Shown here: positions 20,851 through 28,649 of the stretch, in pieces
How the letters are laid out: every line of letters starts with the position of its first letter
Numbering within the stretch: position 1 is the first letter of the stretch
Assembly (NCBI RefSeq): GCF_001279775.1
Contig: NZ_LGDG01000218.1
Coordinates: forward strand, 1-64,000
DNA from: Streptomyces sp. MMG1533
GTDB lineage: Bacteria > Actinomycetota > Actinomycetes > Streptomycetales > Streptomycetaceae
DNA: 64,000 bases
Reading direction: 5' to 3'
The notes under the pieces: model-generated
The model's database searches: none
The model's input: the letters and a program-made list of their open reading frames with translations, nothing else
What the model was told of the DNA's origin: nothing
Program-made: the position numbers and the translations under genes

Positions 20851-21202
20851 GGCTCCCGCCTTCGCCCTGACCTGTGCTGTCCGGCTCCCGCTCTTGCCGC
20901 GACCTGTGCCGCCTGGCTCCTGCTCTTGCCCCGACGTGTGCTGTCCGGCTCCCGGTCTTGCCGCGACCTGTGCTGTCTGGCTCCTGCTCTTGCCCCGACG
21001 TGTGCTGTCTGGCTCCTGCTCTTGCCGCGACCTGTGCCGTGTGGCTCCTGCTCTTGCCCCGACGTGTGCTGTCTGGCTCCTGCTCTTGCCCCGACGTGTG
21101 CTGTCTGGCTCCCGCTCTCGCCGCGACCCGCGCCGCCCGGCTCCCGCCCTCGCCGCGACCCGCGCCGCCCAACTCCCGCCCTCACCCCTACCCTTGCCGC
21201 GT
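20851..21202. repeat. 32-bp tandem repeat array (about 11 copies)
   Basis: Units begin GGCTCC at 20851, 20883, 20915, 20947, 20979, 21011, 21043, 21075, 21107 and 21139. An eleventh, degenerate unit runs from 21171 to the GTG of the HD gene. Every unit is exactly 32 bp, of the form GGCTCC(C/T)GCTCTTGCC plus CGACCTGTGC and a short tail. Units alternate between two subtypes (GCCGCGACCTG and GCCCCGACGTG). Copies 9-10 are GC-shifted. There are no spacers. All six frames stay open across the array by composition. Confidence 0.95.
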
Positions 21203-21797
21203 GAGACCCCCCGACCTCCTGCACCGAGCCCTCCACGACACCGGCCCCGGAGATGCGCCCCTGCGCCCCCTCCCGGACGAGGTCGCCCTTCTCCTGCGCG
21301 AGCTCGACGCCCCACCGCGCCTGGCAGCACACCTGAGGGCCGTGCACGACGTCGCCCACCAGCTCGTCGGCCGGGTGGGAGAGCAGCACCCGGGTCTGCC
21401 CCTCGACCGCGCCGCCGTACTCTTCGGCGCGGCCACGCACGACATCGGCAAGACGGCCCACGTCGCCGAACTCTCCGGCCCGGGTTCCGCACACGAGGAG
21501 GCCGGCCGCGCGCTGCTCCTGGCCCGGGGCGTCAGCCCGGAGTTGGCCCGCTTCGCTGGCACGCACGCCGACTGGAATCTCCCGGATCTCGGCATCGAGG
21601 ACCTGCTCGTGAGCGTGGCGGACAAGATCTGGAAGAACAAACGCGTCCCGGAACTGGAGGACCTGGTCGTCGGACGGCTGGCCACGGCGAGCGGCCGGAC
21701 GGTCTGGGAGGAGTTCCTGGCCTTCGACGACCTCCTCACGGCGATCGGCGAGGGAGCCGAGGCGCGACTGGCCTTCCAGGCGTCGTACCCGGTGTGA
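21201..21797 (+). CDS. HD-domain phosphohydrolase
   Basis: A 198-residue HD-superfamily protein. Visible metal ligands are His in LRAVHDVAHQL (about 50), the H-D pair in FGAATHDIGKTAH (about 80), a further His in GSAHEEAG and an Asp in SVADKIWKNK. The family hydrolyses phosphoester bonds in nucleotides; the substrate cannot be told. The start is a GTG placed inside the last degenerate unit of the 32-bp array, with no clear Shine-Dalgarno. The frame runs open upstream through the repeats, but that stretch is not protein-like. Confidence 0.8.
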   Translation: MRPPDLLHRALHDTGPGDAPLRPLPDEVALLLRELDAPPRLAAHLRAVHDVAHQLVGRVGEQHPGLPLDRAAVLFGAATHDIGKTAHVAELSGPGSAHEEAGRALLLARGVSPELARFAGTHADWNLPDLGIEDLLVSVADKIWKNKRVPELEDLVVGRLATASGRTVWEEFLAFDDLLTAIGEGAEARLAFQASYPV

Positions 21798-21874
21798 CGT
21801 CCGCACGCCACCACTGACGGCACCGATGTCCCGAGCGCCGCAAGCGCCGAGGTGCGGCCCTTGTGCGCCAGACG

Positions 21875-21903
21875 TTTACAAGTCGGCCGCTCGGCGCTAG
21901 CTT
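21875..21903 (+). promoter_or_regulatory. Promoter of the AA10 LPMO gene
   Basis: TTTACA (21875-21880), a 17-nt spacer, then TAGCTT (21898-21903): a good match to a vegetative promoter. The CebR box begins 15 nt downstream of the -10, where a bound repressor would block initiation. Confidence 0.55.
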
Positions 21904-21918
21904 CCCCAGAAGGTGGGG

Positions 21919-21932
21919 TGGGAGCGCTCCCA
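21919..21932. promoter_or_regulatory. CebR operator
   Basis: TGGGAGCGCTCCCA is a perfect 14-bp palindrome identical to the CebR box described for Streptomyces cellulose/cellobiose genes. CebR (LacI family) represses until cello-oligosaccharides release it. It lies 110 nt upstream of the cellulose-binding LPMO gene. Confidence 0.9.
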
Positions 21933-22042
21933 TGCGGTGGACCGGAACCCGCCCCGTGGTCGCCCCCACCCCCCGCATCCGCACATGTATCCGCAGACAC
22001 GCATCCACCCGGCCCGTACCTCAAGGAACGGACTGATCTGTC

Positions 22043-23137
22043 ATGATCATGACAACACCAACGGGGTCCCCGGATCCCGTGCGGCGATTAACGCCCCCCA
22101 CCCGCGCCAGAGCCCTCTTCCTCGTCCTCGTGGCCCTGCTCGCGACGATCCCGGCGCTCAGCCTGGTCGTCACGGCCGGCGGCGAGGCGGAGGCCCACGG
22201 CACCCCGATGAAGCCCGGCAGCCGCACCTTCCTGTGCTGGCAGGACGGCCTGACCGACACGGGTGAGATCAAGCCGATCAACCCGGCCTGCAAGAATGCC
22301 CAGCAGGTCAGCGGCACCACGCCGTTCTACAACTGGTTCTCGGTGCTGCGCTCGGACGGCGCGGGCCGCACCCGCGGCTTCGTGCCGGACGGCGAGCTGT
22401 GCAGTGGCGGCAACACCAACTTCACCGGCTTCAACGCAGCCCGCGACGACTGGCCGCTTACCCACCTCACCTCGGGGGCGAGCGTCGACTTCTCGTACAA
22501 CGCCTGGGCCGCGCACCCGGGTTGGTTCTACGTCTACGTCACCAAGGACGGCTTCGACCCGAAGCAGACCCTCACCTGGGACGACATGGAGGACCAGCCC
22601 TTCCTCAGCGTCGACCACCCGCCGCTCAACGGCAGCCCGGGCACGGTCGAGGCCAACTACTCCTGGAACGGCAAGCTCCCCGACGGCAAGTCGGGACGGC
22701 ACATCATCTACATGGTCTGGCAGCGCTCGGACAGCGCCGAGACCTTCTACTCCTGCTCCGACGTCGTCTTCGACGGTGGAAACGGCGAGGTCACCGGTAT
22801 TCACGAACCGGGCAACCCGACGGAACCGGTGCCGGGCACCTGCACGGCCACCCGCAAGACGACCGGGAGTTGGAGCGGCGGCTACCAGTCCGAGGTGACC
22901 GTCACCAACTCCGGCGACGTGCCGATGCTGGGCTGGATGGTCGACTGGACGCTGCCGAGCGGCCAGAAGGTCGAAAGTCTGTGGAGCGGCAACGCGACAT
23001 ACACCGGCCAGGCGGTGATGGTCCACAACGCCGACTGGAACGGGTCGCTGGATCCGGGGGAGAGCACGACGTTCGGATACGTCGTCTCCGGCTCCGGCGG
23101 TGACACCGCGACGACGCTTCCCTGCCGGGTCGGCTGA
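22043..23137 (+). CDS. AA10 lytic polysaccharide monooxygenase with CBM2
   Basis: A 364-residue secreted copper enzyme. A long twin-Arg-containing signal region (RRLTPPTRARALFLVLVALL) ends at AEA-H, giving mature HGTPMKPGSR, whose N-terminal His is one arm of the copper brace. The second His is in AWAAHPGWFYVYV (about 158). An acidic linker leads to a CBM2 module (about 265-364, GTCTATRKTTGSWSGGYQ to TTLPCRVG) with the Trp residues of cellulose-binding members. It oxidatively cleaves crystalline cellulose. A CebR box lies upstream. Codon 16 (22088-22090) is TTA, read by the developmentally controlled tRNA of bldA. The ATG at 22043 or 22049 may start translation; both precede the TTA. Confidence 0.93.
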   Translation: MIMTTPTGSPDPVRRLTPPTRARALFLVLVALLATIPALSLVVTAGGEAEAHGTPMKPGSRTFLCWQDGLTDTGEIKPINPACKNAQQVSGTTPFYNWFSVLRSDGAGRTRGFVPDGELCSGGNTNFTGFNAARDDWPLTHLTSGASVDFSYNAWAAHPGWFYVYVTKDGFDPKQTLTWDDMEDQPFLSVDHPPLNGSPGTVEANYSWNGKLPDGKSGRHIIYMVWQRSDSAETFYSCSDVVFDGGNGEVTGIHEPGNPTEPVPGTCTATRKTTGSWSGGYQSEVTVTNSGDVPMLGWMVDWTLPSGQKVESLWSGNATYTGQAVMVHNADWNGSLDPGESTTFGYVVSGSGGDTATTLPCRVG

Positions 23138-23193
23138 ACCGGCCCCGGCTGAGCAGTCGTCACCTGAATCGCCGTTCTGAACCTCCGCTCGGG

Positions 23194-23227
23194 GCGGACC
23201 CGGTGGACTGTGTGCCACCGGGTCCGC
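23194..23227 (+). terminator. Hairpin terminator after the LPMO gene
   Basis: GCGGACCCGGTGG (23194-23206) pairs perfectly with 23215-23227 around an 8-nt loop. Confidence 0.8.
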
Positions 23228-23294
23228 GAGCCGGCCGGGCGTGGGGGGAGAACGTCCGGCCGGGTGGTGCGGGCTCGTGGTGAGACCTTGGTGC

Positions 23295-23351
23295 GACAAC
23301 GTTGTCCGATGGTCTGTGCATGACTCTACCGCCCCAACGGACAACGATGTC
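23295..23351. promoter_or_regulatory. Pair of LacI-type operators with no adjacent gene start
   Basis: GACAACGTTGTC (23295-23306) is a perfect palindrome, and GACAACGATGTC (23340-23351) differs from it by one base. Their centres are 45 nt apart. The same arrangement occurs upstream of the GH92 gene (37259-37270 and 37307-37318, centres 48 nt apart). Confidence 0.7.
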
Positions 23352-23462
23352 AAGCTGGTTGGGTGCTGGGCCGTTCAGCGCCCCGCCGCGTGGCCCCGAG
23401 CACCGTATATGGGAAGACCATCGCGGGAGTGAAACTGCCGCAGGACGCGGACCTGCCCGTGT

Positions 23463-24461
23463 TCACGTCGGCCCTGGGCTGAACACGCCTGCGAGCCAGT
23501 CGAGTTGGCGGCGTACATGCACGGCGTCGCCGCCTTCGTGGCCGTTGTAGGGATAGGCGTGGATCTCCTTGCAGGGATCCGCGTCGGCCAGCTCCCCATA
23601 GCGGTTGAACGCGGCGTACGCCCCGCTCGGCGGGCACACCGTGTCGCGCAGGCCCACCCCGAAGTGCGCCGGGGCCTGTGCGCGCCGGGCGAAGGAGATG
23701 CCCTCCAGATAGGACAGGGTGCGGTATGCGGCCTGTTCGGCGCCCCGGTGCACGGACAGGTACGCGGTGATCTCGCCGTAGGGGGCCGCGTCGGTGAGGT
23801 CGAGGGCGCGCCGGATGCCGCACAGGAAGGGGGCGGTGACCAGGGCCGCCGCCAGGTCCGGCACCAACCCCGCGACAGCGAGGGCCACGCCGCCGCCCTG
23901 ACTGTTGCCGACGACCGCGACGCGCGCGCCGTCCACCCCGGGCAGCTCCCGCACCGCGGCGACCGAGCGCACGGCGTCCGTGATCAGGCGGCGGTAGTGG
24001 TAGTCGTGCGGGGTGAGCAGGCCGCGTACCGCGGGGCCGGGGCCGCCGGGTGCGCCCGCGTGCGGGTCGGGGGTGTCGCCGCCGCAGCCGTACTGGTCGC
24101 CCTGGCCCCGGTTGTCCATGAGCAGATGCGCATACCCCGCGTTCACCCAGGTCAGCCGCTCGTGCGGGAGGCCCCGCCCGCGGCCGTAGCCGGCGAACTC
24201 GACGACGGCCGGCAGTGGTTCGCGCACCCCGGCGGGCCTGCTGTACCAGGCGCGGACCGGATCGCCGGCGAAGCCGCGGAAGGTGACGTCCCAGGTCTCC
24301 GTCAGCCGTAGACCGCTCTCCACGGGCCGGGCCGACACCACCGGGTCCGTCTGCCCGGCCTCCTTCAGGGTGCCGAGCCAGAACTCGTCGAAGTCGGCGG
24401 GCTCTTCGGGGGCCGGTCGGTAGTGCTCGAGCTCTCTCAGGGGCAGGTCGAACGCGGGCAC
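23463..24461 (-). CDS. CE7 acetyl xylan esterase / cephalosporin-C deacetylase family
   Basis: A 332-residue carbohydrate esterase of family 7. The family signature RGQGDQ follows LLMDN (about 116-123), the nucleophile Ser is in GNSQGGG (about 187), the acid Asp region is GLRDTVCPP (about 270) and the His is in YNGHEGG (about 300). CE7 enzymes remove acetyl groups from xylo-oligosaccharides and are usually cytoplasmic; no signal peptide is visible here. It is divergent from the importer operon, and both likely share the regulated gap 24462-24729. Start is GTG at 24461 after GAGGTG. Confidence 0.9.
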   Translation of the reverse strand: MPAFDLPLRELEHYRPAPEEPADFDEFWLGTLKEAGQTDPVVSARPVESGLRLTETWDVTFRGFAGDPVRAWYSRPAGVREPLPAVVEFAGYGRGRGLPHERLTWVNAGYAHLLMDNRGQGDQYGCGGDTPDPHAGAPGGPGPAVRGLLTPHDYHYRRLITDAVRSVAAVRELPGVDGARVAVVGNSQGGGVALAVAGLVPDLAAALVTAPFLCGIRRALDLTDAAPYGEITAYLSVHRGAEQAAYRTLSYLEGISFARRAQAPAHFGVGLRDTVCPPSGAYAAFNRYGELADADPCKEIHAYPYNGHEGGDAVHVRRQLDWLAGVFSPGPT

Positions 24462-24529
24462 GGCGGCACCTCACAGGCGTCAACGGGGCGGCTCGGTCCG
24501 ATCGTTGCGGTCGTATGGCAGAAAGTTCC

Positions 24530-24696
24530 GATGTGACCACGCCGATCTCTTCATCTCTTCCACCCTCGTCCCGAGGTGAATCCAGGGCGGCACGGTCGCC
24601 TCACGACTCAACATCCCCGTGTGCAGCTCCCATTGACAGCGCTTTCTGCTGCCCCTAAGTTGCCGCGAAGTTACCGGTAAGAGCTCGAAAGTTTCG
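24530..24696. promoter_or_regulatory. Regulated divergent promoter of the xylan-oligosaccharide locus
   Basis: TTGACA (24633-24638) and TAAGTT (24656-24661), spaced 17 nt, form a strong promoter for the importer. A perfect CGAAA-G-TTTCG palindrome lies at 24686-24696, 24 nt downstream of the -10. A 9-of-11 relative, AGAAAGTTCCG, is at 24530-24540 near the esterase start. CGAAA-N-TTTCG boxes have been reported upstream of Streptomyces xylanase genes. GACAGCGCTTTC (24635-24646), one mismatch from a LacI-type palindrome, overlaps the -35. Confidence 0.6.
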
Positions 24697-24729
24697 GTTT
24701 CAGCGTCCCATGCCCCGGGAGGCCCGAGC

Positions 24730-25725
24730 ATGAGCACGTCCACCACGTCGGCCCCACCACCGGGCACCCAGGACCCGCCGCCGGCCCGGGCCGCACCCCG
24801 TCGCCGTCCGCGGAAGGCCGCGCGCACCGGCTGGCGGCGGGCCCTGCGCCGAGACTGGCAGCTGTACTCGCTGGCGATCCTGCCGTTGCTGTTCTTCCTG
24901 GTCTTCCGCTATCTGCCGATGATCGGCAACGTCATCGCCTTCCGCCGCTTCGAGCCGGGCGGCTCGATCTTCGGCGAGCAGTGGGTGGGGCTGCGCTATG
25001 TGCGCATGTTCCTCACCGACCCCACCTTCTGGCAGGTGTTCCGCAACACCCTGTGGCTCGGCGGGCTGACGCTTCTCTTCTGCTTCCCGATCCCGATCGT
25101 GCTCGCACTGCTGCTCAACGAGGTGCGCAGACGCTCGCTGAAGCGGTTCGTGCAGTCGGTGTCGTACCTTCCGCACTTCCTGTCCATCGTGATCGTCGCG
25201 GGTGTCACGATGCAGATGCTCGCCACGGACGGCCCGGTCAACCACGCCCTCGGCTGGTTCGGGCACGATCCGATCCGGTTCATCCAGGAACCGGAGTGGT
25301 TCCGCACGATCTACGTCGGCTCGGAGATCTGGCAGACCGCCGGCTGGGGCACGATCCTCTACCTCGCCGCGCTCACCACGATCGACGAGGACCTGTACGA
25401 GGCCGCGCGCATCGACGGTGCCAACCGCTGGCGGCAGATCTGGCACGTGACCCTGCCCGGCATCCGGCCCACCATGATCACGCTGCTGATCCTCAACATC
25501 GGCACGTTCATGGCGGTCGGCTTCGAGAAGGTCCTGCTGCTGTACAACCCGCTGACGTATCCGAAGGCCGACGTGATCTCCACCTACGTCTACCGGACCG
25601 GTGTCGAGTCCAACAGCTTCAGCTACGCCGCCGCCATCGGCCTGTTCGAGGCGATCATCGGCCTGGTGCTGATCACCTCCGCCAACCAGCTCTCCCGCCG
25701 CACGGTGGGGACGAGCCTGTGGTGA
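24730..25725 (+). CDS. LplB-type carbohydrate ABC transporter permease
   Basis: A 331-residue inner-membrane permease of the CUT1 class. A basic, Pro-rich N-terminal tail of about 45 residues is followed by six predicted helices, the first being LYSLAILPLLFFLVF. The EAA loop that contacts the ATPase reads YEAARIDGANRWRQIWHVTLP (about residues 223-243). The sequence style (FRRFEPGGSIFGEQWVGL) is that of LplB/aldouronate-type permeases. No ATPase gene is present in the operon, so it probably uses a shared ATPase such as MsiK (known for Streptomyces CUT1 systems; inference here). GGGAGG precedes the ATG. Confidence 0.9.
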   Translation: MSTSTTSAPPPGTQDPPPARAAPRRRPRKAARTGWRRALRRDWQLYSLAILPLLFFLVFRYLPMIGNVIAFRRFEPGGSIFGEQWVGLRYVRMFLTDPTFWQVFRNTLWLGGLTLLFCFPIPIVLALLLNEVRRRSLKRFVQSVSYLPHFLSIVIVAGVTMQMLATDGPVNHALGWFGHDPIRFIQEPEWFRTIYVGSEIWQTAGWGTILYLAALTTIDEDLYEAARIDGANRWRQIWHVTLPGIRPTMITLLILNIGTFMAVGFEKVLLLYNPLTYPKADVISTYVYRTGVESNSFSYAAAIGLFEAIIGLVLITSANQLSRRTVGTSLW

Positions 25726-26600
25726 GCGTCCACCGGCCCACGCGTGGCCACCGCGTCTTCCAGGGCGTCAACGGGGTGATCCTCACCCTGGTCGTGGTCG
25801 TGACCCTGTATCCGTTCGTCAACATCGTCGCGCGGTCCTTCAGCGGAGAACGCCAGATCCGGGCGGGAGAGGTGTCGTTGTGGCCCAAGGGCTTCAACCT
25901 CACCACCTACAAGATCGTCTTCCAGGACTCGATGTTCTGGCGGAACTACGGCAACACGGTGCTCTACACGGTCGTGTCCACCACCGTGGCCATGGTCCTG
26001 ACGACCTGTTATGCGTACGTCCTGTCGAAGAGACACCTCAAGGGGCGCACCGCGCTCGTCGGCATCGCCGTCTTCACCATGTTCTTCACCGGCGGTCTGA
26101 TCCCGAACTACGTGCTGATCAGCAGCCTCGGCATGAAGAACACCATCTGGGCGCTGGCGATCCCGAACGCGATCAGCGTCTTCAACCTCCTGGTGATGAA
26201 GGCCTTCTTCGAGAGTCTGCCGACCGACCTGGAGGAGGCCGCGCAGATCGACGGGCTGAGCACGTACGGCATCCTGCTCCGCATCGTGCTGCCGCTGTCC
26301 AAGGCGGTAGTCGCGACGATGATCCTCTTCTACTCGGTGGCCTTCTGGAACTCCTGGTTCGCGGCATTCCTGTACATGGACAGCACCGAGCTGATGCCGG
26401 CCACCGTCTACCTGCGCAACCTCATCTCGGGTGCCACCCAAGGCGGCAACGCCGGTGCCGCCACGGATCAGCTCAGCCAGGTCGGGGCGAACATCCAGGC
26501 GGTCACGATCGTGCTCACCGCGCTGCCGATCCTCTGCGTGTACCCGTTCGTCCAGCGCTACTTCGTCTCGGGCGTGATGCTCGGCGCGGTCAAGGGCTGA
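25722..26600 (+). CDS. YtcP-type carbohydrate ABC transporter permease
   Basis: A 292-residue partner permease with six predicted helices. It has the EAA loop LEEAAQIDGLSTYGILLRIV and the conserved ending FVQRYFVSGVMLGAVKG typical of YtcP/LplC-like proteins. It starts with GTG overlapping the stop of the first permease (GTGA). Together they form the channel for an oligosaccharide, probably aldouronate or xylo-oligosaccharide judging from the GH67 and CE7 neighbours. Confidence 0.9.
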   Translation: MSVHRPTRGHRVFQGVNGVILTLVVVVTLYPFVNIVARSFSGERQIRAGEVSLWPKGFNLTTYKIVFQDSMFWRNYGNTVLYTVVSTTVAMVLTTCYAYVLSKRHLKGRTALVGIAVFTMFFTGGLIPNYVLISSLGMKNTIWALAIPNAISVFNLLVMKAFFESLPTDLEEAAQIDGLSTYGILLRIVLPLSKAVVATMILFYSVAFWNSWFAAFLYMDSTELMPATVYLRNLISGATQGGNAGAATDQLSQVGANIQAVTIVLTALPILCVYPFVQRYFVSGVMLGAVKG

Positions 26601-26652
26601 CGGTCACCGGACTGACGCCCCCTCAACTCACTTACGGAACAAGGGAGTATCC

Positions 26653-28338
26653 GTGAAGAACGCAGGACGGAAGAACGCGGGACGGAAGAACGCCGGACAG
26701 TTGTCGAGGCGTCAGATCCTCTCCGCCGCAGGTTTCATAGGCCTCGCCACCCTCACCGGCTGCGGCAGCGGCGACGACGGCGGGGACTCCAAGGACCTTT
26801 CCAAGAAGCAGAACGGCGCGATGAAGGAGTACCGCGCCGGCCAGCAGTTCAAGGCCGCCAAGCCGCTGTCCTTCTCGCTCCTGCACAACAACAACCCGGT
26901 CTATCCGACGAAGGACAGCTGGCTGTTCTGGAAGGAGGTCACCAAGCGCACCGGGGTCACCCTGAAGCCGGTCGACGTCCCTCTCGTGGACTACGAGAAG
27001 AAGCGCAGCGTCCTCATCGGCGCGGGCGACGCCCCGTTCCTGATCCCCAAGACGTACCACCCGGCGGAGGCCGCCTTCGTGTCCTCCGGCGCGATCCTCC
27101 CGGTCAGCGACTACGTGCACCTGATGCCCAACTTCCGGGCGAAGGTGAAGAAGTGGAGTCTGGAGCCGGAGCTCGACTCCTTCCGCCAGGCCGACGGCAA
27201 GTACTACCTGCTGCCCGGCCTGCACGAGAAGGTCAAGTCCGGCTACTCGCTGTCCTTCCGCACGGACGTCCTCGACAAGCTCGGCCTGAGCCTGCCCACC
27301 ACCTGGGACGAGGTGTACGACGTCTTCAAGGCGCTCAAGGCGGAGTACCCCGACCGCTACCCCTTCTCCGACCGCTGGAGCATCAACACCCCGTACCCCG
27401 TGGCCTCCCTCCTCAGCTATCTCGGCCAGGCGTACGGCGTCCGGGCCGGCTGGACGTACGACAACATCAGCTTCGACTCAAAGGCGCAGAAGTTCGTCTT
27501 CACCGGAGCGCAGGACGGCTATCGCCAGATGGTCGAGTTCCTGAGAAAACTGGTCGCCGAGAAGCTGATGGACCCGGAGAGCTTCACCCAGACCGACGAC
27601 GCCGCGGTGCAGAAGCTGCTGGGCGAGAAGTCCTTCGCGATCAGCGCCAACCCGCAGGAGCTGGTGCAGAACTACCGCTACAACCTGGAGAAGCAGGTCG
27701 AGGGCGCGAAGATCGAGATGGTGCCGGTGCCGCTCGGACCGGCGGGCCCGGTGGTGTTGGGCGGCAGCCGGCTGGAGAACGGCGTCATGATCTCCAGCAA
27801 GGCACTCAAGAGCGACACCTTCGTCGCGATGATGCAGTTCGTGGACTGGCTCTGGTACTCGGACGAGGGCCAGAAGTTCTGCAAGTGGGGTGTCCAGGGC
27901 GTCACTTACACCGAGTCGGGCGGCGAGCCCAGACTGGAGCCCGGCATCAGCCTCATGGGTTCCGATCCGGACGCCCCGAAGGACCTGCAGAAGGACTACG
28001 GCTTCTTCAACGGCGTCTTCACCTACGGCGGCAGCTGGGAGCTGGTCTCCTCCTCGTTCGGCCCGGACGAGAAGAAGTTCCAGGACGCCATGGCCCAGCG
28101 CACAGAACTGCCCGTCTCCCCGGCCCACCCGCTCCAGTCCGTCGAGCAGGAGCAGGCGACGCTCTGGGACACCCCGCTCCGCGACCACGTCACGCAGAAC
28201 ACGCTCAAGTTCGCCCTCGGCAAGCGCCCGCTGTCCGAATGGGACGACTACGTGACCGAGTTGAAGGCCAAGAACATGGACCAGCTGGTCGACGTGCACA
28301 ACAAGGCGTACGACCGCTTCAAGAAGGAGAACGGGTGA
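26653..28338 (+). CDS. Oligosaccharide-binding lipoprotein of the LplA type
   Basis: A 561-residue extracellular solute-binding protein, longer than typical CUT1 binders (about 430) but normal for the LplA/aldouronate class. The N-terminus has three KNAGR-type repeats, then SRRQILSAAGFIG and the lipobox LTGC with Cys37. The twin Arg suggests Tat export. Aromatic patches (WKHP-like and YW-rich stretches) suit sugar binding. GTG start after AAGGGAG, 52 nt downstream of the permease. The next gene starts within its stop codon. Confidence 0.9.
   Translation: MKNAGRKNAGRKNAGQLSRRQILSAAGFIGLATLTGCGSGDDGGDSKDLSKKQNGAMKEYRAGQQFKAAKPLSFSLLHNNNPVYPTKDSWLFWKEVTKRTGVTLKPVDVPLVDYEKKRSVLIGAGDAPFLIPKTYHPAEAAFVSSGAILPVSDYVHLMPNFRAKVKKWSLEPELDSFRQADGKYYLLPGLHEKVKSGYSLSFRTDVLDKLGLSLPTTWDEVYDVFKALKAEYPDRYPFSDRWSINTPYPVASLLSYLGQAYGVRAGWTYDNISFDSKAQKFVFTGAQDGYRQMVEFLRKLVAEKLMDPESFTQTDDAAVQKLLGEKSFAISANPQELVQNYRYNLEKQVEGAKIEMVPVPLGPAGPVVLGGSRLENGVMISSKALKSDTFVAMMQFVDWLWYSDEGQKFCKWGVQGVTYTESGGEPRLEPGISLMGSDPDAPKDLQKDYGFFNGVFTYGGSWELVSSSFGPDEKKFQDAMAQRTELPVSPAHPLQSVEQEQATLWDTPLRDHVTQNTLKFALGKRPLSEWDDYVTELKAKNMDQLVDVHNKAYDRFKKENG
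26656..26700 (+). repeat. Three 15-bp repeats at the start of the binding-protein gene
   Basis: AAGAACGC(A/G/C)GGAC(G/A)G occurs three times in a row and encodes KNAGR, KNAGR, KNAGQ immediately before the twin-Arg signal. Confidence 0.9.
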
Positions 28339-28649
28339 TCCGTTTGCCCGCCGAGCGGAGTGGCCGGTTCTCCGACGCCCGGACGGCCTGGCAGCGGATG
28401 GCCGGCCCGCCTTCGCCCCGCCCGCACCAGATCGACGTACTGCATGAAGCCGCCGAGCCCGCCCGGCGGCACCTGAGGCCGCCTGCCACGGACGGCCGGG
28501 TGGACCTGGACCTGGATCCGGACCTCGATCCGGACCTGGTCCAGACACTGAGCCGCCACGAGGTCACCCTCGTCGAGGTGCCCCCCGTCGAGGACGAGGC
28601 ACCGCCGTGGACGGTCGAGCGGCGGCTGCTCGGAAGGGAGCCGCGATGA
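28335..28649 (+). CDS. Small hypothetical protein inside the sugar-import operon
   Basis: A 104-residue protein I do not recognise. It begins with GTG overlapping the binding-protein stop (GTGA) and ends overlapping the ATG of the DUF624 gene (ATGA). The double coupling supports its being translated. It has a basic N-terminal half (PAERSGRFSDARTAWQRMAG) and an acidic repeat (DLDLDPDLDPDL, about 61-72), with no signal peptide or membrane segment. The acidic repeat is built from GAYCTGGAYCCG-like DNA units. It may be a streptomycete-specific operon component; no function can be given. Confidence 0.6.
   Translation: MIRLPAERSGRFSDARTAWQRMAGPPSPRPHQIDVLHEAAEPARRHLRPPATDGRVDLDLDPDLDPDLVQTLSRHEVTLVEVPPVEDEAPPWTVERRLLGREPR

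Larger units (their letters stand above)
23138..23462. other. Convergent gap with terminator and orphan operators
   Basis: A 325-nt gap between the ends of the LPMO and esterase genes. It holds the LPMO terminator (23194-23227) and two LacI-type palindromes (23295-23306, 23340-23351). I see no coding sequence; the short ORFs here lack protein character. Confidence 0.6.

Noticed and set aside
20851..21202. CRISPR array
   Set aside because: The 32-bp units follow each other directly without spacers, and no cas genes are nearby.
19187..21806. Minus-strand proteins rich in R-G-K-S-R-S-Q repeats over the 32-bp array
   Set aside because: All frames are open across the array because of its composition. 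The predicted repeats come from the DNA period and have no start site or conserved domain.
23241..23432. Small plus-strand ORF over the orphan operators
   Set aside because: No ribosome site, no codon-position bias and no protein-like sequence.
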